A DNA stretch of 64,000 bases from Rhizobium sp. (GCA_003527225.1 DPXQ01000105.1:43258-107257); one strand, 5' to 3'; shown: positions 9,583-20,382, numbered from the stretch's first letter. Translations and numbers: made by a program. The notes: a model not told the origin generated them from the sequence alone.

Positions 9583-10695
9583 TCAGGCAGAAAGCGCCTT
9601 GAATTCTGACAGAATGGCGTCGCCCATTTCGGAAGTGCCGACTTGGCGGCATCCGTCGGCCATGATGTCGCCAGTGCGGATACCCTTGTCGAGCACATTG
9701 GCGATGGCCTTTTCGAGTACGTCTGCTTCCTTCACCATGTTGAAGGAGTAACGCAGGCACATGGCAAAAGACGCGATCATGGCGATCGGGTTGGCAATGC
9801 CTTTGCCGGAGATGTCGGGGGCGGAGCCGTGAACCGGTTCATAGAGCGCCTTGCGCTTTCCGGTCTTGGCGTCAGGGGCGCCCAACGAAGCGGACGGCAG
9901 CATGCCGAGCGAACCGGTCAGCATGGCCGCGACGTCGGAAAGCATGTCGCCAAACAGGTTGTCGGTGACGATGACGTCGAACTGTTTCGGATTGCGTACG
10001 AGCTGCATACCGCCGGCATCCGCCAGCATGTGCTCAAGCTTGACGTCGGGATATTTCCGCTTGTGGACCTCAGTGACGACCTGGTTCCACAACACGCCCG
10101 ACTTCATGACGTTGCGCTTTTCCATCGAGCAGACGGCGTTCTTGCGGGTGCGGGCCAGCTCGAATGCGACGGAGGCGATGCGTTCGATCTCATAGGTGTC
10201 GTAGACCTGCGTGTCGATCGCTCGCTTCTGGCCGTTGCCAAGATCGGTGATGGTCTTCGGCTCGCCGAAATAGACGCCGCCGGTCAGTTCGCGCACGATC
10301 AGGATGTCGAGACCTTCGACCAGTTCTGGCTTCAACGAGGAGGCGGAAGCGAGCGCCGGGTAGCAGATCGCCGGCCGCAGGTTGGCGAACAACTCAAGGT
10401 CCTTGCGCAAGCGCAGCAGACCAGCCTCCGGGCGCACATCATAGGGCACATCATCCCATTTAGGGCCGCCGACGGCGCCGAAGAGAACCGCATCCGCAGC
10501 CATAGCCTTCGCCATGTCCCCTTCGGAGATTGCCACGCCATGCGCGTCATAGGCGCAACCGCCGACCAGGCCTTCATCGGTTTCGAAGCCGGCGGCCATG
10601 TCGCTGTTCATATAGGCAACGATCTTGCGGACCTCTGCCATGGCTTCCGGGCCGATCCCGTCACCCGGGAGAAGGAAAAGCTTGCGCACTGTCAT
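9583..10695 (-). CDS. leuB: 3-isopropylmalate dehydrogenase
   Basis: A 370-residue enzyme of leucine biosynthesis that oxidatively decarboxylates 3-isopropylmalate with NAD. It begins [15 protein letters not shown] and contains the substrate-binding [12 protein letters not shown], the catalytic Tyr/Lys region and the NAD-binding [14 protein letters not shown], all typical of LeuB. The ATG at 10695 is preceded by AAGGGG; the open frame extends further but without family similarity. It lies downstream of leuD with a small DUF2798 gene between them, the arrangement common in Rhizobiaceae. Confidence 0.97.
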   Translation of the reverse strand: MTVRKLFLLPGDGIGPEAMAEVRKIVAYMNSDMAAGFETDEGLVGGCAYDAHGVAISEGDMAKAMAADAVLFGAVGGPKWDDVPYDVRPEAGLLRLRKDLELFANLRPAICYPALASASSLKPELVEGLDILIVRELTGGVYFGEPKTITDLGNGQKRAIDTQVYDTYEIERIASVAFELARTRKNAVCSMEKRNVMKSGVLWNQVVTEVHKRKYPDVKLEHMLADAGGMQLVRNPKQFDVIVTDNLFGDMLSDVAAMLTGSLGMLPSASLGAPDAKTGKRKALYEPVHGSAPDISGKGIANPIAMIASFAMCLRYSFNMVKEADVLEKAIANVLDKGIRTGDIMADGCRQVGTSEMGDAILSEFKALSA

Positions 10696-10810
10696 GGGGA
10701 ACCCCTTGCTTTGGACGAGTTGCGGCGTTTTATCGGCCGTGGGGCCGCTTTTCAAGCCGCCAAGGCCCTGTGCGGTACGCTCTTGACGTGTTTCCTGGCG
10801 GTTTTCGGCG

Positions 10811-11056
10811 TCATTCCTGAATGACAATCCGCCTCAGTATTCGCCGCACGAAGGGAGCGACGAGCAGGACGGAGGGAAAGGCGAAGGCCCAAGAGGGAAG
10901 CCATGCCTTAAGCCAGAGAAACGGAAGTGCATCGGTGAGGCCGAGTCCCATAATGGTCGCAAGGCCGGACACGAAGAAGGACATCATTCCCGACAACAAG
11001 AATCCGAACGCGACCGGCTCGAAACGCTTGGGAAGAAACGGAGGAATCACGCGCAA
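10811..11056 (-). CDS. Small membrane protein, DUF2798 family
   Basis: An 81-residue protein with two hydrophobic segments separated by a short loop containing Leu and Trp. It starts [20 protein letters not shown] and ends with a basic tail (VRRILRRI). This pattern is that of DUF2798 proteins, whose function is unknown. It sits between leuD (15 bases upstream) and leuB and is probably co-transcribed with them. A role in leucine synthesis is not implied. Confidence 0.8.
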   Translation of the reverse strand: MRVIPPFLPKRFEPVAFGFLLSGMMSFFVSGLATIMGLGLTDALPFLWLKAWLPSWAFAFPSVLLVAPFVRRILRRIVIQE

Positions 11057-11071
11057 CCTTGATCCTGCGTT

Positions 11072-11677
11072 TCACGCCCAGGGGTGCGAAACGGCGTTGG
11101 CCTTTTCAAAGCGGTCAATGCTGGTCGCCTTTTCGAGCGTCAAGCCGATGTCGTCGAGGCCGTTCAGCAGGCAATGGCGCTTGAAGGCATCGATGTCGAA
11201 CTTGATTGTTCCACCGTCGGGACCGGTGATCTCCTGGGCTTCCAGGTCGACGGTCAGGACGGCGTTGGAGCCGCGGCTTGCGTCATCCATCAGCTTTTCC
11301 AGATTTTCCGGGCTGACGACGATGGGCAGGATGCCGTTCTTGAAGCAGTTGTTATAGAAGATGTCGGCGAAGCTTGTCGATATGACGCAGCGGATGCCGA
11401 AGTCGAGCAGCGCCCAAGGGGCATGCTCGCGCGACGAACCACAACCGAAATTGTCACCGGCAACCAGGATTTTCGCGTTCTGGTAGGCGGGCTTGTTCAG
11501 AATGAAATCAGGATTGGGCGAGCCATCCTCAAGGTAACGGGCTTCCGCGAAAAGCCCCTTTCCGAGACCGGTGCGCTTGATGGTCTTCAGATAATCCTTG
11601 GGGATGATCATGTCGGTGTCGATATTGACGACCGGAAGCGGTGCTGCGACGCCGGTGAGTTTTTCGAACTTTTCCAT
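11072..11677 (-). CDS. leuD: 3-isopropylmalate dehydratase small subunit
   Basis: A 201-residue protein that forms isopropylmalate isomerase with LeuC (not in this window). Diagnostic stretches are [16 protein letters not shown] near the start and [17 protein letters not shown] near residues 73-90, the swivelling-domain substrate loop. The length is normal for bacterial LeuD. It leads a minus-strand group leuD, DUF2798, leuB. Confidence 0.97.
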   Translation of the reverse strand: MEKFEKLTGVAAPLPVVNIDTDMIIPKDYLKTIKRTGLGKGLFAEARYLEDGSPNPDFILNKPAYQNAKILVAGDNFGCGSSREHAPWALLDFGIRCVISTSFADIFYNNCFKNGILPIVVSPENLEKLMDDASRGSNAVLTVDLEAQEITGPDGGTIKFDIDAFKRHCLLNGLDDIGLTLEKATSIDRFEKANAVSHPWA

Positions 11678-11814
11678 CAGACCCTGCCTTCGGAATGCAA
11701 TTCAGGAATTCCCGCAGCCCTTAGAGGAAAATCGTGCGGATTTGAAGGCCTTTATTGGCCAAACGGGTACGCCCCGGCACCGAAACTTCCGCTTGTGCGG
11801 ACAATGGAAGGCCT

Positions 11815-12048
11815 TCAGAGATCGATGATCGTACCGCGGCCGTCGTTCCACACTCGCATCTCGCGGCCTTGCGTCTTTGCCCTGGCATAGGCGGGCGCGG
11901 ACTTGGTGCGCATGGAAAACATGCGGGCAACCATTGACAGGGTCAGAACGACGCCGGCGATCAAGGTCAGCGAGACCGTGAAGACGGCAGCCACTGCAAG
12001 GACGGAAATGCCTGCCAAAGCGAGGCCTACGGAACGGAGATTCTGCAT
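11815..12048 (-). CDS. Conserved small membrane protein of unknown function
   Basis: A 77-residue protein with a long hydrophobic region (residues 7-45), enough for one or two membrane helices, and a short basic cytoplasmic tail ending in MRVWNDGRGTIIDL. I recognise the type from the same position next to leuD in rhizobia but know of no function. The ATG at 12048 has AAAGGATT upstream; longer frames to 12177 would overlap the divergent gene and are not used. Confidence 0.7.
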   Translation of the reverse strand: MQNLRSVGLALAGISVLAVAAVFTVSLTLIAGVVLTLSMVARMFSMRTKSAPAYARAKTQGREMRVWNDGRGTIIDL

Positions 12049-12157
12049 GATCGGAATCCTTTCTTCGAGTAAAGGTGGTCCTTCTCCCCCCGGATTGCAA
12101 GGGGTTTGATTATCAGCCGTCTTGCACGCTCCGGCAAAGCTTGGCACAAGTTCGTGC

Positions 12158-13063
12158 ATGACCTCTTTCAGTGCCAATCATCCTGTTCGACTGCGCCGCT
12201 CTGTCCTGAGCGTCCCTGCTGTCAATCCGCGCGCGCTCGCCAAGGCGCAAGGCCTCGATTGCGATTCAGTGATTTTCGATCTTGAGGATTCGGTCGCTCC
12301 GGAGAAGAAAGCGGAAGCCCGCGACAATCTTCGGCGCTTCTTTGCGGAAACGCCGCTTGAAGGTAAGGAAAGCATCATCCGTATCAATGCGTCCGATACG
12401 GAATTCGCTGCGGCCGACATGGCGGCAGTCATTGCCTGCCAACCAGATGCAGTGCTGCTGCCGAAGGTCGACAGTCCGATGGATGTGCAGGCGGTGGCCG
12501 ATCTGCTTTCCGATGGCGACGCGCCGGATAGCCTGCGAATATGGGCAATGATGGAGACGCCGCTCGGCGTTCTCAATGCTGCTGCGATCGCGGAAGCGGG
12601 TAGGACCGGCGGCTCGCGGCTCGACTGCTTCGTGGTTGGGCTCAACGATCTGCGCAAGGCGACGGGTGTCTTGCCGGCACCGGGGCGGACCTATCTGATG
12701 CCGTGGCTGATGCAGGTAGTCCTGGCGGCAAGGGCGTTCGGGCTCGATGTGATCGATAGCGTTTCCAACGACTTCAGGGATCTGGCGGCGTTCGAGGTCG
12801 AGTGCGGCGAGGGGCGCTCCATGGGTTTCGACGGCAAGATGCTGATCCATCCGGCGCAGATTGACGGCGCTAACCGGCAGTTCGGCTTCTCCGACGCGAC
12901 CGTCGCTGAGGCGCGCGCGATCATCGAAGCCTTTGCCGCGGCCGCGGCCGCGGGCGTGAACGTCATCAACATGGAAGGCCGCATGATCGAGCGGCTGCAT
13001 CTCGAACAGGCCGAGCGGCTGATGCTGAAAGTCGGCCTCGCCCATGAACGAAAGGGTTCCTGA
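12158..13063 (+). CDS. HpcH/HpaI aldolase/citrate lyase-family CoA ester lyase
   Basis: A 301-residue TIM-barrel enzyme of the CitE/malyl-CoA lyase group. The visible landmarks are the first strand RRSVLSVPA, the acidic metal-site motif FDLEDSVAPEKK, AMMETPLGVLNA with the ligand Glu, and FDGKMLIHPAQID near the end. Members cleave or hydrolyse CoA esters such as malyl-CoA, citramalyl-CoA or beta-methylmalyl-CoA; which one is used here is unknown. ATG 12158 is chosen over a codon 12 residues earlier. A DUF1737 gene follows after 3 bases, so the two are an operon. Confidence 0.85.
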   Translation: MTSFSANHPVRLRRSVLSVPAVNPRALAKAQGLDCDSVIFDLEDSVAPEKKAEARDNLRRFFAETPLEGKESIIRINASDTEFAAADMAAVIACQPDAVLLPKVDSPMDVQAVADLLSDGDAPDSLRIWAMMETPLGVLNAAAIAEAGRTGGSRLDCFVVGLNDLRKATGVLPAPGRTYLMPWLMQVVLAARAFGLDVIDSVSNDFRDLAAFEVECGEGRSMGFDGKMLIHPAQIDGANRQFGFSDATVAEARAIIEAFAAAAAAGVNVINMEGRMIERLHLEQAERLMLKVGLAHERKGS

Positions 13064-13066
13064 ACC

Positions 13067-13273
13067 ATGAAGCTCTACCGATTCCTCACCGGGCCGGACG
13101 ACGCCTCCTTCTGCCACCGCGTCACAGACGCGCTGAGCAAGGGCTGGGAACTGTATGGCGCACCGAGCCTTTCCTTCAACGAGGCAAGCGGCCAGATGAA
13201 TTGCGGGCAGGCCGTGATCAAGACGGTCGAGGGCAAGGATTACCATCCGGATATGAAGCTTTCCGAGCAATAG
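13067..13273 (+). CDS. DUF1737 small protein
   Basis: A 68-residue soluble protein beginning MKLYRFLTGPDDASFCHRV and containing KGWELYGAPS, the hallmark of DUF1737. The function is unknown. It starts 3 bases after the CoA ester lyase gene, so the two are probably translated from one mRNA. Confidence 0.82.
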   Translation: MKLYRFLTGPDDASFCHRVTDALSKGWELYGAPSLSFNEASGQMNCGQAVIKTVEGKDYHPDMKLSEQ

Positions 13274-13440
13274 ACGGCGCGCCGCTCGGGGCCGCCATTG
13301 TGCTCACTCGTCGCGGTATAGGTGTTTTTCCGCAATAGGACATTGTGCTCCGATGGCTATTTTCGCCATTGTCGGAGAAACGACGACGTGCCCGCGGCGG
13401 GCGCGAATTTGCGACCCTTCACGAATTCAGGAGAAATGCC

Positions 13441-13869
13441 ATGCTGACCATCAGACGCCTCGATCTTTCGGATGCCCGGATGCTTATCGCCGGGGCACGG
13501 GAAAAGGCCAAGGAGATCGGCGTGCCGATGTGCGTCGCGATCACCGATGAGTCTGGCCAGCTCATCGCCTTCGAACGGATGGATGGCGGCAAGGTCACAA
13601 GCACGACGATTGCCGTCGACAAGGCGTTCACGGCCGCAGCCGCCAAGAAGGCGACGCATGAGTATGGCACGGCAAGCCAGCCGGGCAATCCGGCCTTCGG
13701 CATTCATTCGGCGATTGGCGGTCGATTGATGGTCGTCGGCGGCGGCTTGCCTGTGATCGTCGATGGCGAAGTGGTCGGCGGTATCGGCCTGAGTTCCGGA
13801 ACACCGATGCAGGACATGGAATGTGCCCAGGCAGGCATCGATCATTTCCTCGCGAGCCTTCAGAAGTAA
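13441..13869 (+). CDS. GlcG/HbpS-family heme-degradation-domain protein
   Basis: A 142-residue single-domain protein of the GlcG/HbpS (DUF336) fold. Typical stretches are REKAKEIGVPMCVAITDESGQLIAFERMDG, a central FGIHSAIGGRLMVVGGGLPV and the GEVVGGIGLSSGTPMQD turn. Some relatives bind heme or cobalamin, but most have no assigned reaction. The start at 13441 follows AGGAGAAATGCC. It is alone on its strand and is followed by a strong hairpin terminator. Confidence 0.85.
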   Translation: MLTIRRLDLSDARMLIAGAREKAKEIGVPMCVAITDESGQLIAFERMDGGKVTSTTIAVDKAFTAAAAKKATHEYGTASQPGNPAFGIHSAIGGRLMVVGGGLPVIVDGEVVGGIGLSSGTPMQDMECAQAGIDHFLASLQK

Positions 13870-13880
13870 CAGATCCGTCC

Positions 13881-13913
13881 AAGCGCCGGCGTTGCGATGC
13901 GCCGGCGCTTTTC
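13881..13913. terminator. Hairpin terminator between convergent genes
   Basis: A perfect 11-bp GC-rich stem (13881-13891 with 13900-13910), an 8-base loop and a short T run on the plus strand (13909-13912). It lies exactly between the plus-strand GlcG-like gene and the minus-strand metallopeptidase gene and may serve both. Confidence 0.8.
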
Positions 13914-13916
13914 CGT

Positions 13917-14357
13917 TCAGCCTTCTGTGGCGGCGTCCTCGGCGCTTTCCTCGATGCGTTCCATGTCATCGTCGCTGAGGCCGAAATGGTGTCCGATCTC
14001 GTGGATCAGGACATGGGTGATGATGTCGCCGAGTGTTTCATCGTTCTCGGCCCAGTAGTCGAGGATGGGGCGGCGATAAAGGATGATCCGGTTCGGCATT
14101 TCGCCGGTTTCCATGGTGAAACGCTCGGAAATGCCGCGCCCCTCGAAAAGGCCGAGCAGGTCAAAAGGCGTCTCGAGCGCCATGTCCTCGAAAACTTCGT
14201 CGGTGGGGAAGTCGGTGATCTCGATCACCAGATTGCCCGTCAGCGCGCGAAATTCCTCCGGCAAATGACCATAGGCTTCGATCGCCAGCGATTCGAATGT
14301 GCTGATCGTCGGCGCATGGCGCTCGCGCCAATCTTCGGTCTGGTCAATGCGGGCCAT
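13917..14357 (-). CDS. Zincin-like metallopeptidase family protein
   Basis: A 146-residue protein of the small bacterial zincin-like family (PF06262). The signature HEIGHHFGLSDDDM begins near residue 119; its two His plus the downstream acidic residues form the zinc site. The upstream part has the usual LPRRIILYRRPI-like strand (NRIILYRRPILDYW). No substrate is known for this family. The ATG at 14357 has AAGGAG directly upstream, which decides the start over an earlier in-frame codon. Confidence 0.88.
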   Translation of the reverse strand: MARIDQTEDWRERHAPTISTFESLAIEAYGHLPEEFRALTGNLVIEITDFPTDEVFEDMALETPFDLLGLFEGRGISERFTMETGEMPNRIILYRRPILDYWAENDETLGDIITHVLIHEIGHHFGLSDDDMERIEESAEDAATEG

Positions 14358-14480
14358 CGGAACTCCTTGTCGATCCAATCATATAAGATCTTTGCCAGGG
14401 CTTTTCGAGGGGAAATCCCGTTCAGGAATAAATTCACAGGAAATGTAGTTGACTCTTTGTTCAAGCTCTGGAATCCATAA

Positions 14481-14495
14481 GAACATATAGAGAAC
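14481..14495 (+). promoter_or_regulatory. SOS box (LexA site) of the imu operon
   Basis: GAAC at 14481-14484 and GAAC at 14492-14495 are separated by 7 bases. This is the reverse complement of GTTC-N7-GTTC, the LexA operator of alphaproteobacteria. It lies 22 bases before the imuA ATG, as expected for a DNA-damage-induced mutagenesis operon. Confidence 0.9.
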
Positions 14496-14516
14496 AAATG
14501 AACCGGAGTTGACGTC

Positions 14517-15458
14517 ATGGCTGCAAACGCTATGGCGCGGGAAACGCTTTTTGCCCTGCGTCAAACCATTGCCCGCATCGAGGGCCGTGCCTCGACCGGG
14601 CTGATTGCCACGGCTGAAGACCCATCAAGGGTCGGGCTCGGCGCGCCTGTCACAGGCGATGCCGGCGAAGCAGTTTTGCCGGTCGGTCCGACGGAACTTG
14701 ATGCGCTTATGGAGGGCGGATTGCCGCTTGATGCGCTGACGGAGATCCGTAGTGCCCAATTGCGCGATGCAGGGGCGGCGAGCGGGTTCGCTCTGGCGCT
14801 TTCCGTTCGTCTGCTTGCCCAAAAGGCCGCTGTTTCCGGCTCGGTTCGGGTCCTCTGGATCGGTGAGCGGGTGACCGCCATGGAGGCTGGCCTGCCGCAT
14901 GCCGCGGGGCTCATGGATTATGGTCTCGAACCGCACCACCTGCTTTACGCGACGCCAAGACGGCTTGAGGATGGGTTGTGGCTTGCCGAGGCCGGGCTCG
15001 GCAGCGGCGCCTTTGTGGCCGTCATTCTGGAGATCAACGGCAATCCCCGCCGTTTCGGCCTCACCGAAAGTCGGCGCCTCAGTCTCAAGGCCCGTTCTGC
15101 CGGCCGGCCCTTGCTGCTGCTACGGCAGGGGGGTGAGGAGGAAGCCGGCAGTGCTTTTTTTCGCTTTTGCGTCAGGCCCGCGCCGGCGCAGGGGTACCTT
15201 CTCCCCGACGGAACCAAGCTTGGGAGGAGCATCGGCAACCCCGCCTTCCATGTCACCCTGGAAAAGAGCCGCCTTCCGGCTCCTGCCGATATTCATCTGG
15301 AGTGGAACGCCCATGACCGCCTCTTTTTCCTCGCCCGCCCCGACGTTCTTTCAGCCGGCAAGCCGGCGGATTTTGGCGCTGGTTTTCCCGCATCTGCCGA
15401 CCGACCGGATCGCGCGCCGCCGATGGGGGCTGTCCTGGCGTTCAGCCGGGCGTCCTGA
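14517..15458 (+). CDS. imuA: ImuA, RecA-like accessory protein of the mutagenesis cassette
   Basis: A 313-residue RecA/SulA-like protein that works with ImuB and DnaE2 in damage-induced translesion synthesis. Visible landmarks are GGLPLDALTEI near residues 67-77, the VLWIGERVTAMEAG strand and a C-terminal [12 protein letters not shown]. Two ATGs (14517 and 14532) are usable; the first is reported. The tail after about residue 270 overlaps imuB by 146 bases and may be a read-out of that overlap. It is the first gene of the LexA-controlled operon. Confidence 0.9.
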   Translation: MAANAMARETLFALRQTIARIEGRASTGLIATAEDPSRVGLGAPVTGDAGEAVLPVGPTELDALMEGGLPLDALTEIRSAQLRDAGAASGFALALSVRLLAQKAAVSGSVRVLWIGERVTAMEAGLPHAAGLMDYGLEPHHLLYATPRRLEDGLWLAEAGLGSGAFVAVILEINGNPRRFGLTESRRLSLKARSAGRPLLLLRQGGEEEAGSAFFRFCVRPAPAQGYLLPDGTKLGRSIGNPAFHVTLEKSRLPAPADIHLEWNAHDRLFFLARPDVLSAGKPADFGAGFPASADRPDRAPPMGAVLAFSRAS

Positions 15459-16926
15459 TCATCCGCCGCTCGCCTGCGCTGGTCGGGTGAAGAATGCCAT
15501 GCGCCTGACGGCACTCGACGAGGCCGCCGAAGCTATCGGGCTCAAGCCCGATCAGGGCGTGGCGGAGGCGCGGGCGATCTGTCCGCAGCTCGACGTTATT
15601 GCCGCCGACGGGGCAGCCGACCGGCATTTTCTCGAAGCGATCGCGGACTGGTGCGATCGCTACACGCCGCTCGTGGCGCTCGACGGGAATGACGGAATTT
15701 TTCTCGACATTACTGGTTGCGCCCATCTTTTCGGTGGCGAGAAGGCGTTGCTTGATGATGTGCTGAGGCGGCTCTTCCAACTGGGGCTCGATACCCGGGG
15801 TGCGGTTTCCTCCACACCGGGCCTCTCCTGGGCGGTGGCACGTTTCGGCGGTGGCGAAGTCATTGCCGAAGAGGATGCCGGGTCGGTTCTCGCACCCCTT
15901 CCGGTGGCGGCATTCCGGCTGCCGGAAGAAACCGTATTGGCGCTTCATAAGGTGGGTCTCAAGCAGGTTGGTGATCTGCTTGCTGCACCCCGGGCGCCGC
16001 TTGCGCGCCGCTTCGGTTCACTCCTGCTGCAGCGACTTGATCAGGCCTTGGGCCGGGAGGACGAGCCGGTTTCGCCGCGCCGGCCGGTGGCGGAACTTTC
16101 GATTGAGCGCCGGCTTGCCGAGCCGATTCAGGGGAAGGAGGAGCTTCTTCATCTTGTCGGTCAGATGGCCATGACGCTGAAATCGGAACTGGAAGTACGC
16201 GGACAAGGTGGACGCCGTTTCGAATTGCTGTTGTTCAGGGTCGATGGCCGGGTGTTCCGGATCATCGCCGGGACCTCAATGGCGATACGCAATCCGGCGC
16301 GCATCGCGGCCCTGTTTTCCGAGCGGTTCACCGCCTTGCATGACGATCTCGATGCCGGTTACGGCTTCGAGATCCTGCGCCTCAATGTCCTGCAGGCGGA
16401 GGCGCAGGACATGGTCCAGTCGGATTTTTCCGGGAGCGGCTCTGTGGATACCTCGCTTGCCGTCTTTGTCGATCAGGCGGTGGCGCGTTTTGGACCGGAT
16501 TGCCTCGCCCGGCCAGTTCTTCAGGAAAGCCATGTCCCGGAGCGGGCCTCGCTGCTCCTGCCGGCCACGGGCATGGAGGAGGCCGCGCTTGCGGATGCCG
16601 GCCGGCCGGCCGGCTCTGCTCCGCCATTGCGAGCTGCACGACCGATCCGGCTCCTGAAGAATCCGGAGCCCGTCCAGGCGATGTCCGAGGTGCCGGAGGG
16701 CGCGCCGATGAGCTTTCGCTGGCGACGGACGCAACACCGGGTCCGGCGTGCCGAGGGGCCGGAAAGGCTGGCGGCGGAGTGGTGGATCGATGGCGAGGAC
16801 GCACCGATCCGGGACTATTTCCGGATCGAGGACGAGGCCGGCCGCCGCTATTGGCTGTTCCGTGAGGGGCTTTACGATCCTGACGCCGAGATGCCGCGCT
16901 GGTTCATGCACGGGGTTTTCGCATGA
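15313..16926 (+). CDS. imuB: ImuB, Y-family DNA polymerase-like protein
   Basis: A 537-residue member of the Y-family polymerase superfamily. It begins with [16 protein letters not shown] and has the palm-like region [24 protein letters not shown] and a helix-hairpin-like [13 protein letters not shown]. ImuB proteins generally lack the full acidic catalytic triad and act as the adaptor linking the beta clamp to DnaE2. The start at 15313 was chosen from that N-terminal motif; the open frame runs further upstream but without similarity. Its last bases overlap dnaE2 by 4. Confidence 0.9.
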   Translation: MTASFSSPAPTFFQPASRRILALVFPHLPTDRIARRRWGLSWRSAGRPDHPPLACAGRVKNAMRLTALDEAAEAIGLKPDQGVAEARAICPQLDVIAADGAADRHFLEAIADWCDRYTPLVALDGNDGIFLDITGCAHLFGGEKALLDDVLRRLFQLGLDTRGAVSSTPGLSWAVARFGGGEVIAEEDAGSVLAPLPVAAFRLPEETVLALHKVGLKQVGDLLAAPRAPLARRFGSLLLQRLDQALGREDEPVSPRRPVAELSIERRLAEPIQGKEELLHLVGQMAMTLKSELEVRGQGGRRFELLLFRVDGRVFRIIAGTSMAIRNPARIAALFSERFTALHDDLDAGYGFEILRLNVLQAEAQDMVQSDFSGSGSVDTSLAVFVDQAVARFGPDCLARPVLQESHVPERASLLLPATGMEEAALADAGRPAGSAPPLRAARPIRLLKNPEPVQAMSEVPEGAPMSFRWRRTQHRVRRAEGPERLAAEWWIDGEDAPIRDYFRIEDEAGRRYWLFREGLYDPDAEMPRWFMHGVFA

Positions 16927-19900
16927 CAGCCGCCGCCTTCTTCGAGATCGGGACGCGGACGAACTTTTCCTTTCTGGAAGGGGCAGCCCATCCCGAAGAG
17001 CTTGTGGAAACCGCTCGCCGGCTTCAGCTTTCCGGGCTTGGTGTCGCTGATCGGAATACCGTTGCCGGCGTGGTGCGGATGCATGCCCAGGCCAAGGCGG
17101 CGGGCTTTGATTTTAGGCCCGGCGCCCGGCTCGTCTTTGCGGACGGCACGCCGGATATCCTCGCCTATCCGCAGAATCGCCGTGGCTGGGCGCATCTTTG
17201 CCGGTTGCTCAGCGTTGGCAATCTCAGAGGCGAAAAGGGCACCTGCATCCTCCATGAAAGCGACCTCATGGAATGGGGGGAAGACCTGCTGATCGCGGTG
17301 GTGCCGGGAGCGATGGTTGCCGCATCGGTCGACGACAGTCCTTTACCGGGACTGCTTCAGCGGCTTGCTGCCAGCTTCGGCAACCGGGTCTTCCTTGCGC
17401 TCGTGCCTCGCTATGACGGCCTTGACCGCGCTACCTTCGCCACACTCGCACACATTGCCAACAAGGCTGGAATTGCCCTGATAGCCAGCAATGAGCCGCT
17501 TTACCACGAGGTGGCGCGCCGGCCGCTTGCCGATATCGTCACCGCCATCCGCACCCATGTTCCGGTTGCGAGCGCCGGCTTCCGGCTTGCTGCCAATGCG
17601 GAGCGACATCTCAAGGGACCGGCGGAGATGGTTCGGATTTTCAGGGATTATCCGAAAGCCATTGCCAATACGGCGAGGTTCTTTCGCAGTCTCTCCTTCT
17701 CGCTGGATGAGTTGCGATACCAATATCCCGACGAGAGCCTTGCCGGCGAGACGCCCGCGGAAACACTGGAACGACTGGCGCGCGAGGGAGCGGCTCGCCG
17801 CTATCCGGAGGGCATTCCGGAAAAGGTGTCGAAGCAGATCGACTACGAACTGGCGCTCATCCGCGAGAAACAGTACGAGCCCTATTTCCTTACCGTCCGT
17901 AACATCATCGAGTTTGCCCGCAGTAAAGATATTCTCTGCCAGGGGCGCGGTTCGGCTGCGAATTCGGTCGTTTGCTACTGTCTCGGCATTACCGAGGTCG
18001 ATCCACAAATGACCACGCTGCTTTTCGAGCGTTTCATATCCACCGAACGGGACGAGCCGCCGGATATCGACGTTGATTTCGAGCATGAGAAGCGGGAAAT
18101 CGTCATCCAGCATATCTACGAACACTATGGATACGAACATGCGGGGTTGGCGGCGGCGGTGACCAGTTATCGCGCGCGCTCGGCAGGACGCGAGGTCGCC
18201 AAGGCCTTCGGTCTGTCGGAGGATGTGCAGTCGGCGCTTTCGGGTGCGGTCTGGGGCTGGTCGGCCGCCGATCTTTCCGAGCGCGAGGCACGGGCCGCCG
18301 GGCTCGACATCGCCGACCCGACGACACGGCGCGTTCTTACCTATGCCTCGGCCCTCATGGGCTTTCCCCGCCATCTCACACAGCATGTCGGCGGGTTCGT
18401 CATCACTCGCGACCGGCTGGACGAGGTGGTGCCGATCATGAAGACGGCAATGGATGGTCGCTATATGGTCGAATGGGACAAGGACGATCTCGATACCTTG
18501 GGCATTCTCAAGATCGATATTCTCGCCCTCGGCATGCTGACCTGCATCGCCAGGGCCTTTGCGCTGCTGGAAACCCATTACGGCAAGCGCAAGACGCTTG
18601 CCGATCTATGCAAGGACCAGCAGCCGGAAGTCTATGACATGATCTGCCGTGCCGACACGATCGGCGTGTTCCAGATCGAAAGCCGGGCCCAGATGAGCAT
18701 GCTTCCGCGCCTCAAGCCCAGACGCTTTTATGATCTGGTGATCGAGGTGGCGATCGTCCGGCCAGGGCCGATCCAGGGCAACATGGTGCATCCTTATCTG
18801 AAGCGACGGGAGGATTTCCGTCTGGGCCGGCCGATCGATTATCCGAGCCAGGAACTGAAGGTGGTGCTGGAAAGGACCCTCGGCGTGCCGTTGTTCCAGG
18901 AACAGGCGATGCAGATCGCCATCACGGCGGCCGGTTTCACGCCGGGCGAAGCAGACCGGCTGCGTCGGGCCATGGCGACCTTCCGTCGGGTCGGCACCAT
19001 CCACACCTTCCAGAAGAAGATGATCGATGGCATGGTCGGCAATGGTTACGATGCCGACTTCGCCGAACGCTGCTTCCGGCAGATCGAGGGTTTTGGCGAA
19101 TACGGTTTTCCGGAAAGCCATGCAGCCTCCTTCGCGCTGCTCGTTTATGCCTCCTGTTGGCTCAAGGCTTACTATCCGGATGTTTTCTGCGCTGCCATCC
19201 TGAACTCCCAGCCCATGGGTTTCTATGCGCCTGCGCAACTGGTGCGCGATGCCCGCGAACACGGCGTCGTGGTGCGTCCGGTCGACATCAATTATTCCGG
19301 TTGGGACTGCGGGCTGGAAGATGATCTATTCGAACCTGCTGTGCTCGAACCCCGGCATGCCTCGATGCGGGACGTTATACGCACTTCCAATGCCGTCCGG
19401 CTAGGCTTCAGGCAGGTGAAGGGTCTCAGAGAGACGGAGATGGGCGACCTCGTTGCACGCCGCGGCAAAGGCTATGTTTCGGTTCGCGATCTCTGGCTGC
19501 GTTCCGGTCTTTCGCGTTCCGTGATCGAGCGGCTCGCCGATGCCGATGCCTTCCGTTCGATCGGGCTCGACCGGAGGGCTGCCCTCTGGGCGGTCAGGGC
19601 ACTTGACGAGAAAAGCGCTGCAGAGCACCTGCCGCTTTTTGATGGTGCCGAACATGCGGGTCTCTATGCCGAACCGGCAATGCCGTTGCCCGTGATGCCG
19701 GCCAGCGAGCAAGTGGTCAACGACTATCGCTACCTGTCCCTGTCCCTGAAGGCGCATCCCGTTTCGTTCCTGCGCGACCAGTTGGAGGTGTCGCGCATTC
19801 TTGCCTGCCGCCTCATCGAGGCGGCACCGAACGGGCGGCGGGTTTCGGTTGCCGGCCTCGTGCTGGTGCGCCAGCGGCCCGGCTCGGCCAAGGGGGTCAT

Positions 19901-20267
19901 CTTCATGACCATCGAGGACGAAACAGGGATCGCCAATATCATCGTCTGGCCCAAGGTGTTTGAACAGTTCCGGCCAATAATCATGGGTGCGCGATTGGTC
20001 AGAGTGCGTGGACGGCTACAGAAGGCTGATGGCGTCATTCACATCGTTGCAGAGGATATCGAGGACATGACGCAAAAGCTTGGTTTTCTGGAGCGGGACC
20101 TGCGCGATTTCGGCGGGCTCGCCAATGCGGATGAGGTCCGCCGCCCGGTTATCGAGCAGCGCCACGGCAAGAGATCCACGAGTGCTCTGAAGCATCTGGT
20201 CGAGGACGTGCCGGCGCTTGCCGGCGAGGTTCACAAGGCCATGCCGAAAGGCCGCAACTTCCATTGA
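16923..20267 (+). CDS. dnaE2: Error-prone DNA polymerase DnaE2 (ImuC)
   Basis: A 1114-residue C-family DNA polymerase that performs the actual lesion bypass in the ImuA/ImuB/DnaE2 cassette. The N-terminal PHP domain opens [16 protein letters not shown]. The polymerase core has [14 protein letters not shown] with two catalytic Asp near residues 380-385 and [12 protein letters not shown] just before. The C-terminal part has a helix-hairpin-helix and an OB-fold ([24 protein letters not shown]) and ends [11 protein letters not shown], typical of DnaE2 rather than replicative DnaE1. It is co-transcribed with imuAB under LexA control. Confidence 0.97.
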   Translation: MTAAAFFEIGTRTNFSFLEGAAHPEELVETARRLQLSGLGVADRNTVAGVVRMHAQAKAAGFDFRPGARLVFADGTPDILAYPQNRRGWAHLCRLLSVGNLRGEKGTCILHESDLMEWGEDLLIAVVPGAMVAASVDDSPLPGLLQRLAASFGNRVFLALVPRYDGLDRATFATLAHIANKAGIALIASNEPLYHEVARRPLADIVTAIRTHVPVASAGFRLAANAERHLKGPAEMVRIFRDYPKAIANTARFFRSLSFSLDELRYQYPDESLAGETPAETLERLAREGAARRYPEGIPEKVSKQIDYELALIREKQYEPYFLTVRNIIEFARSKDILCQGRGSAANSVVCYCLGITEVDPQMTTLLFERFISTERDEPPDIDVDFEHEKREIVIQHIYEHYGYEHAGLAAAVTSYRARSAGREVAKAFGLSEDVQSALSGAVWGWSAADLSEREARAAGLDIADPTTRRVLTYASALMGFPRHLTQHVGGFVITRDRLDEVVPIMKTAMDGRYMVEWDKDDLDTLGILKIDILALGMLTCIARAFALLETHYGKRKTLADLCKDQQPEVYDMICRADTIGVFQIESRAQMSMLPRLKPRRFYDLVIEVAIVRPGPIQGNMVHPYLKRREDFRLGRPIDYPSQELKVVLERTLGVPLFQEQAMQIAITAAGFTPGEADRLRRAMATFRRVGTIHTFQKKMIDGMVGNGYDADFAERCFRQIEGFGEYGFPESHAASFALLVYASCWLKAYYPDVFCAAILNSQPMGFYAPAQLVRDAREHGVVVRPVDINYSGWDCGLEDDLFEPAVLEPRHASMRDVIRTSNAVRLGFRQVKGLRETEMGDLVARRGKGYVSVRDLWLRSGLSRSVIERLADADAFRSIGLDRRAALWAVRALDEKSAAEHLPLFDGAEHAGLYAEPAMPLPVMPASEQVVNDYRYLSLSLKAHPVSFLRDQLEVSRILACRLIEAAPNGRRVSVAGLVLVRQRPGSAKGVIFMTIEDETGIANIIVWPKVFEQFRPIIMGARLVRVRGRLQKADGVIHIVAEDIEDMTQKLGFLERDLRDFGGLANADEVRRPVIEQRHGKRSTSALKHLVEDVPALAGEVHKAMPKGRNFH

Positions 20268-20315
20268 GTCCTCGCCTGCTGGCCGATACCGAGGCAGGGT
20301 TACCGAATTTTTCTT

Positions 20316-20328
20316 GACAGGAAATGTC
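20316..20328. promoter_or_regulatory. Inverted repeat upstream of the Bfd-like gene
   Basis: GACA at 20316-20319 and TGTC at 20325-20328 flank 5 bases, about 60 bases before the start codon of the ferredoxin gene. The left arm also forms a TTGACA -35-like hexamer. It could be an operator for an iron-responsive regulator, but it does not match a box I can name. Confidence 0.3.
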
Positions 20329-20382
20329 TTATTTAGCAAAAAAGGAGACGTTGAGTATCCTGTTTCCAGGGCAGATTGAATT

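Noticed and set aside
9643..10824. A 393-codon plus-strand frame across leuB
   Set aside because: It is antisense to a certain gene, and its composition is atypical for a protein.
16923..20267. Replicative DNA polymerase III alpha subunit (dnaE1)
   Set aside because: The C-terminal end, the length and the operon with imuA, imuB and a LexA box identify the error-prone DnaE2 instead.
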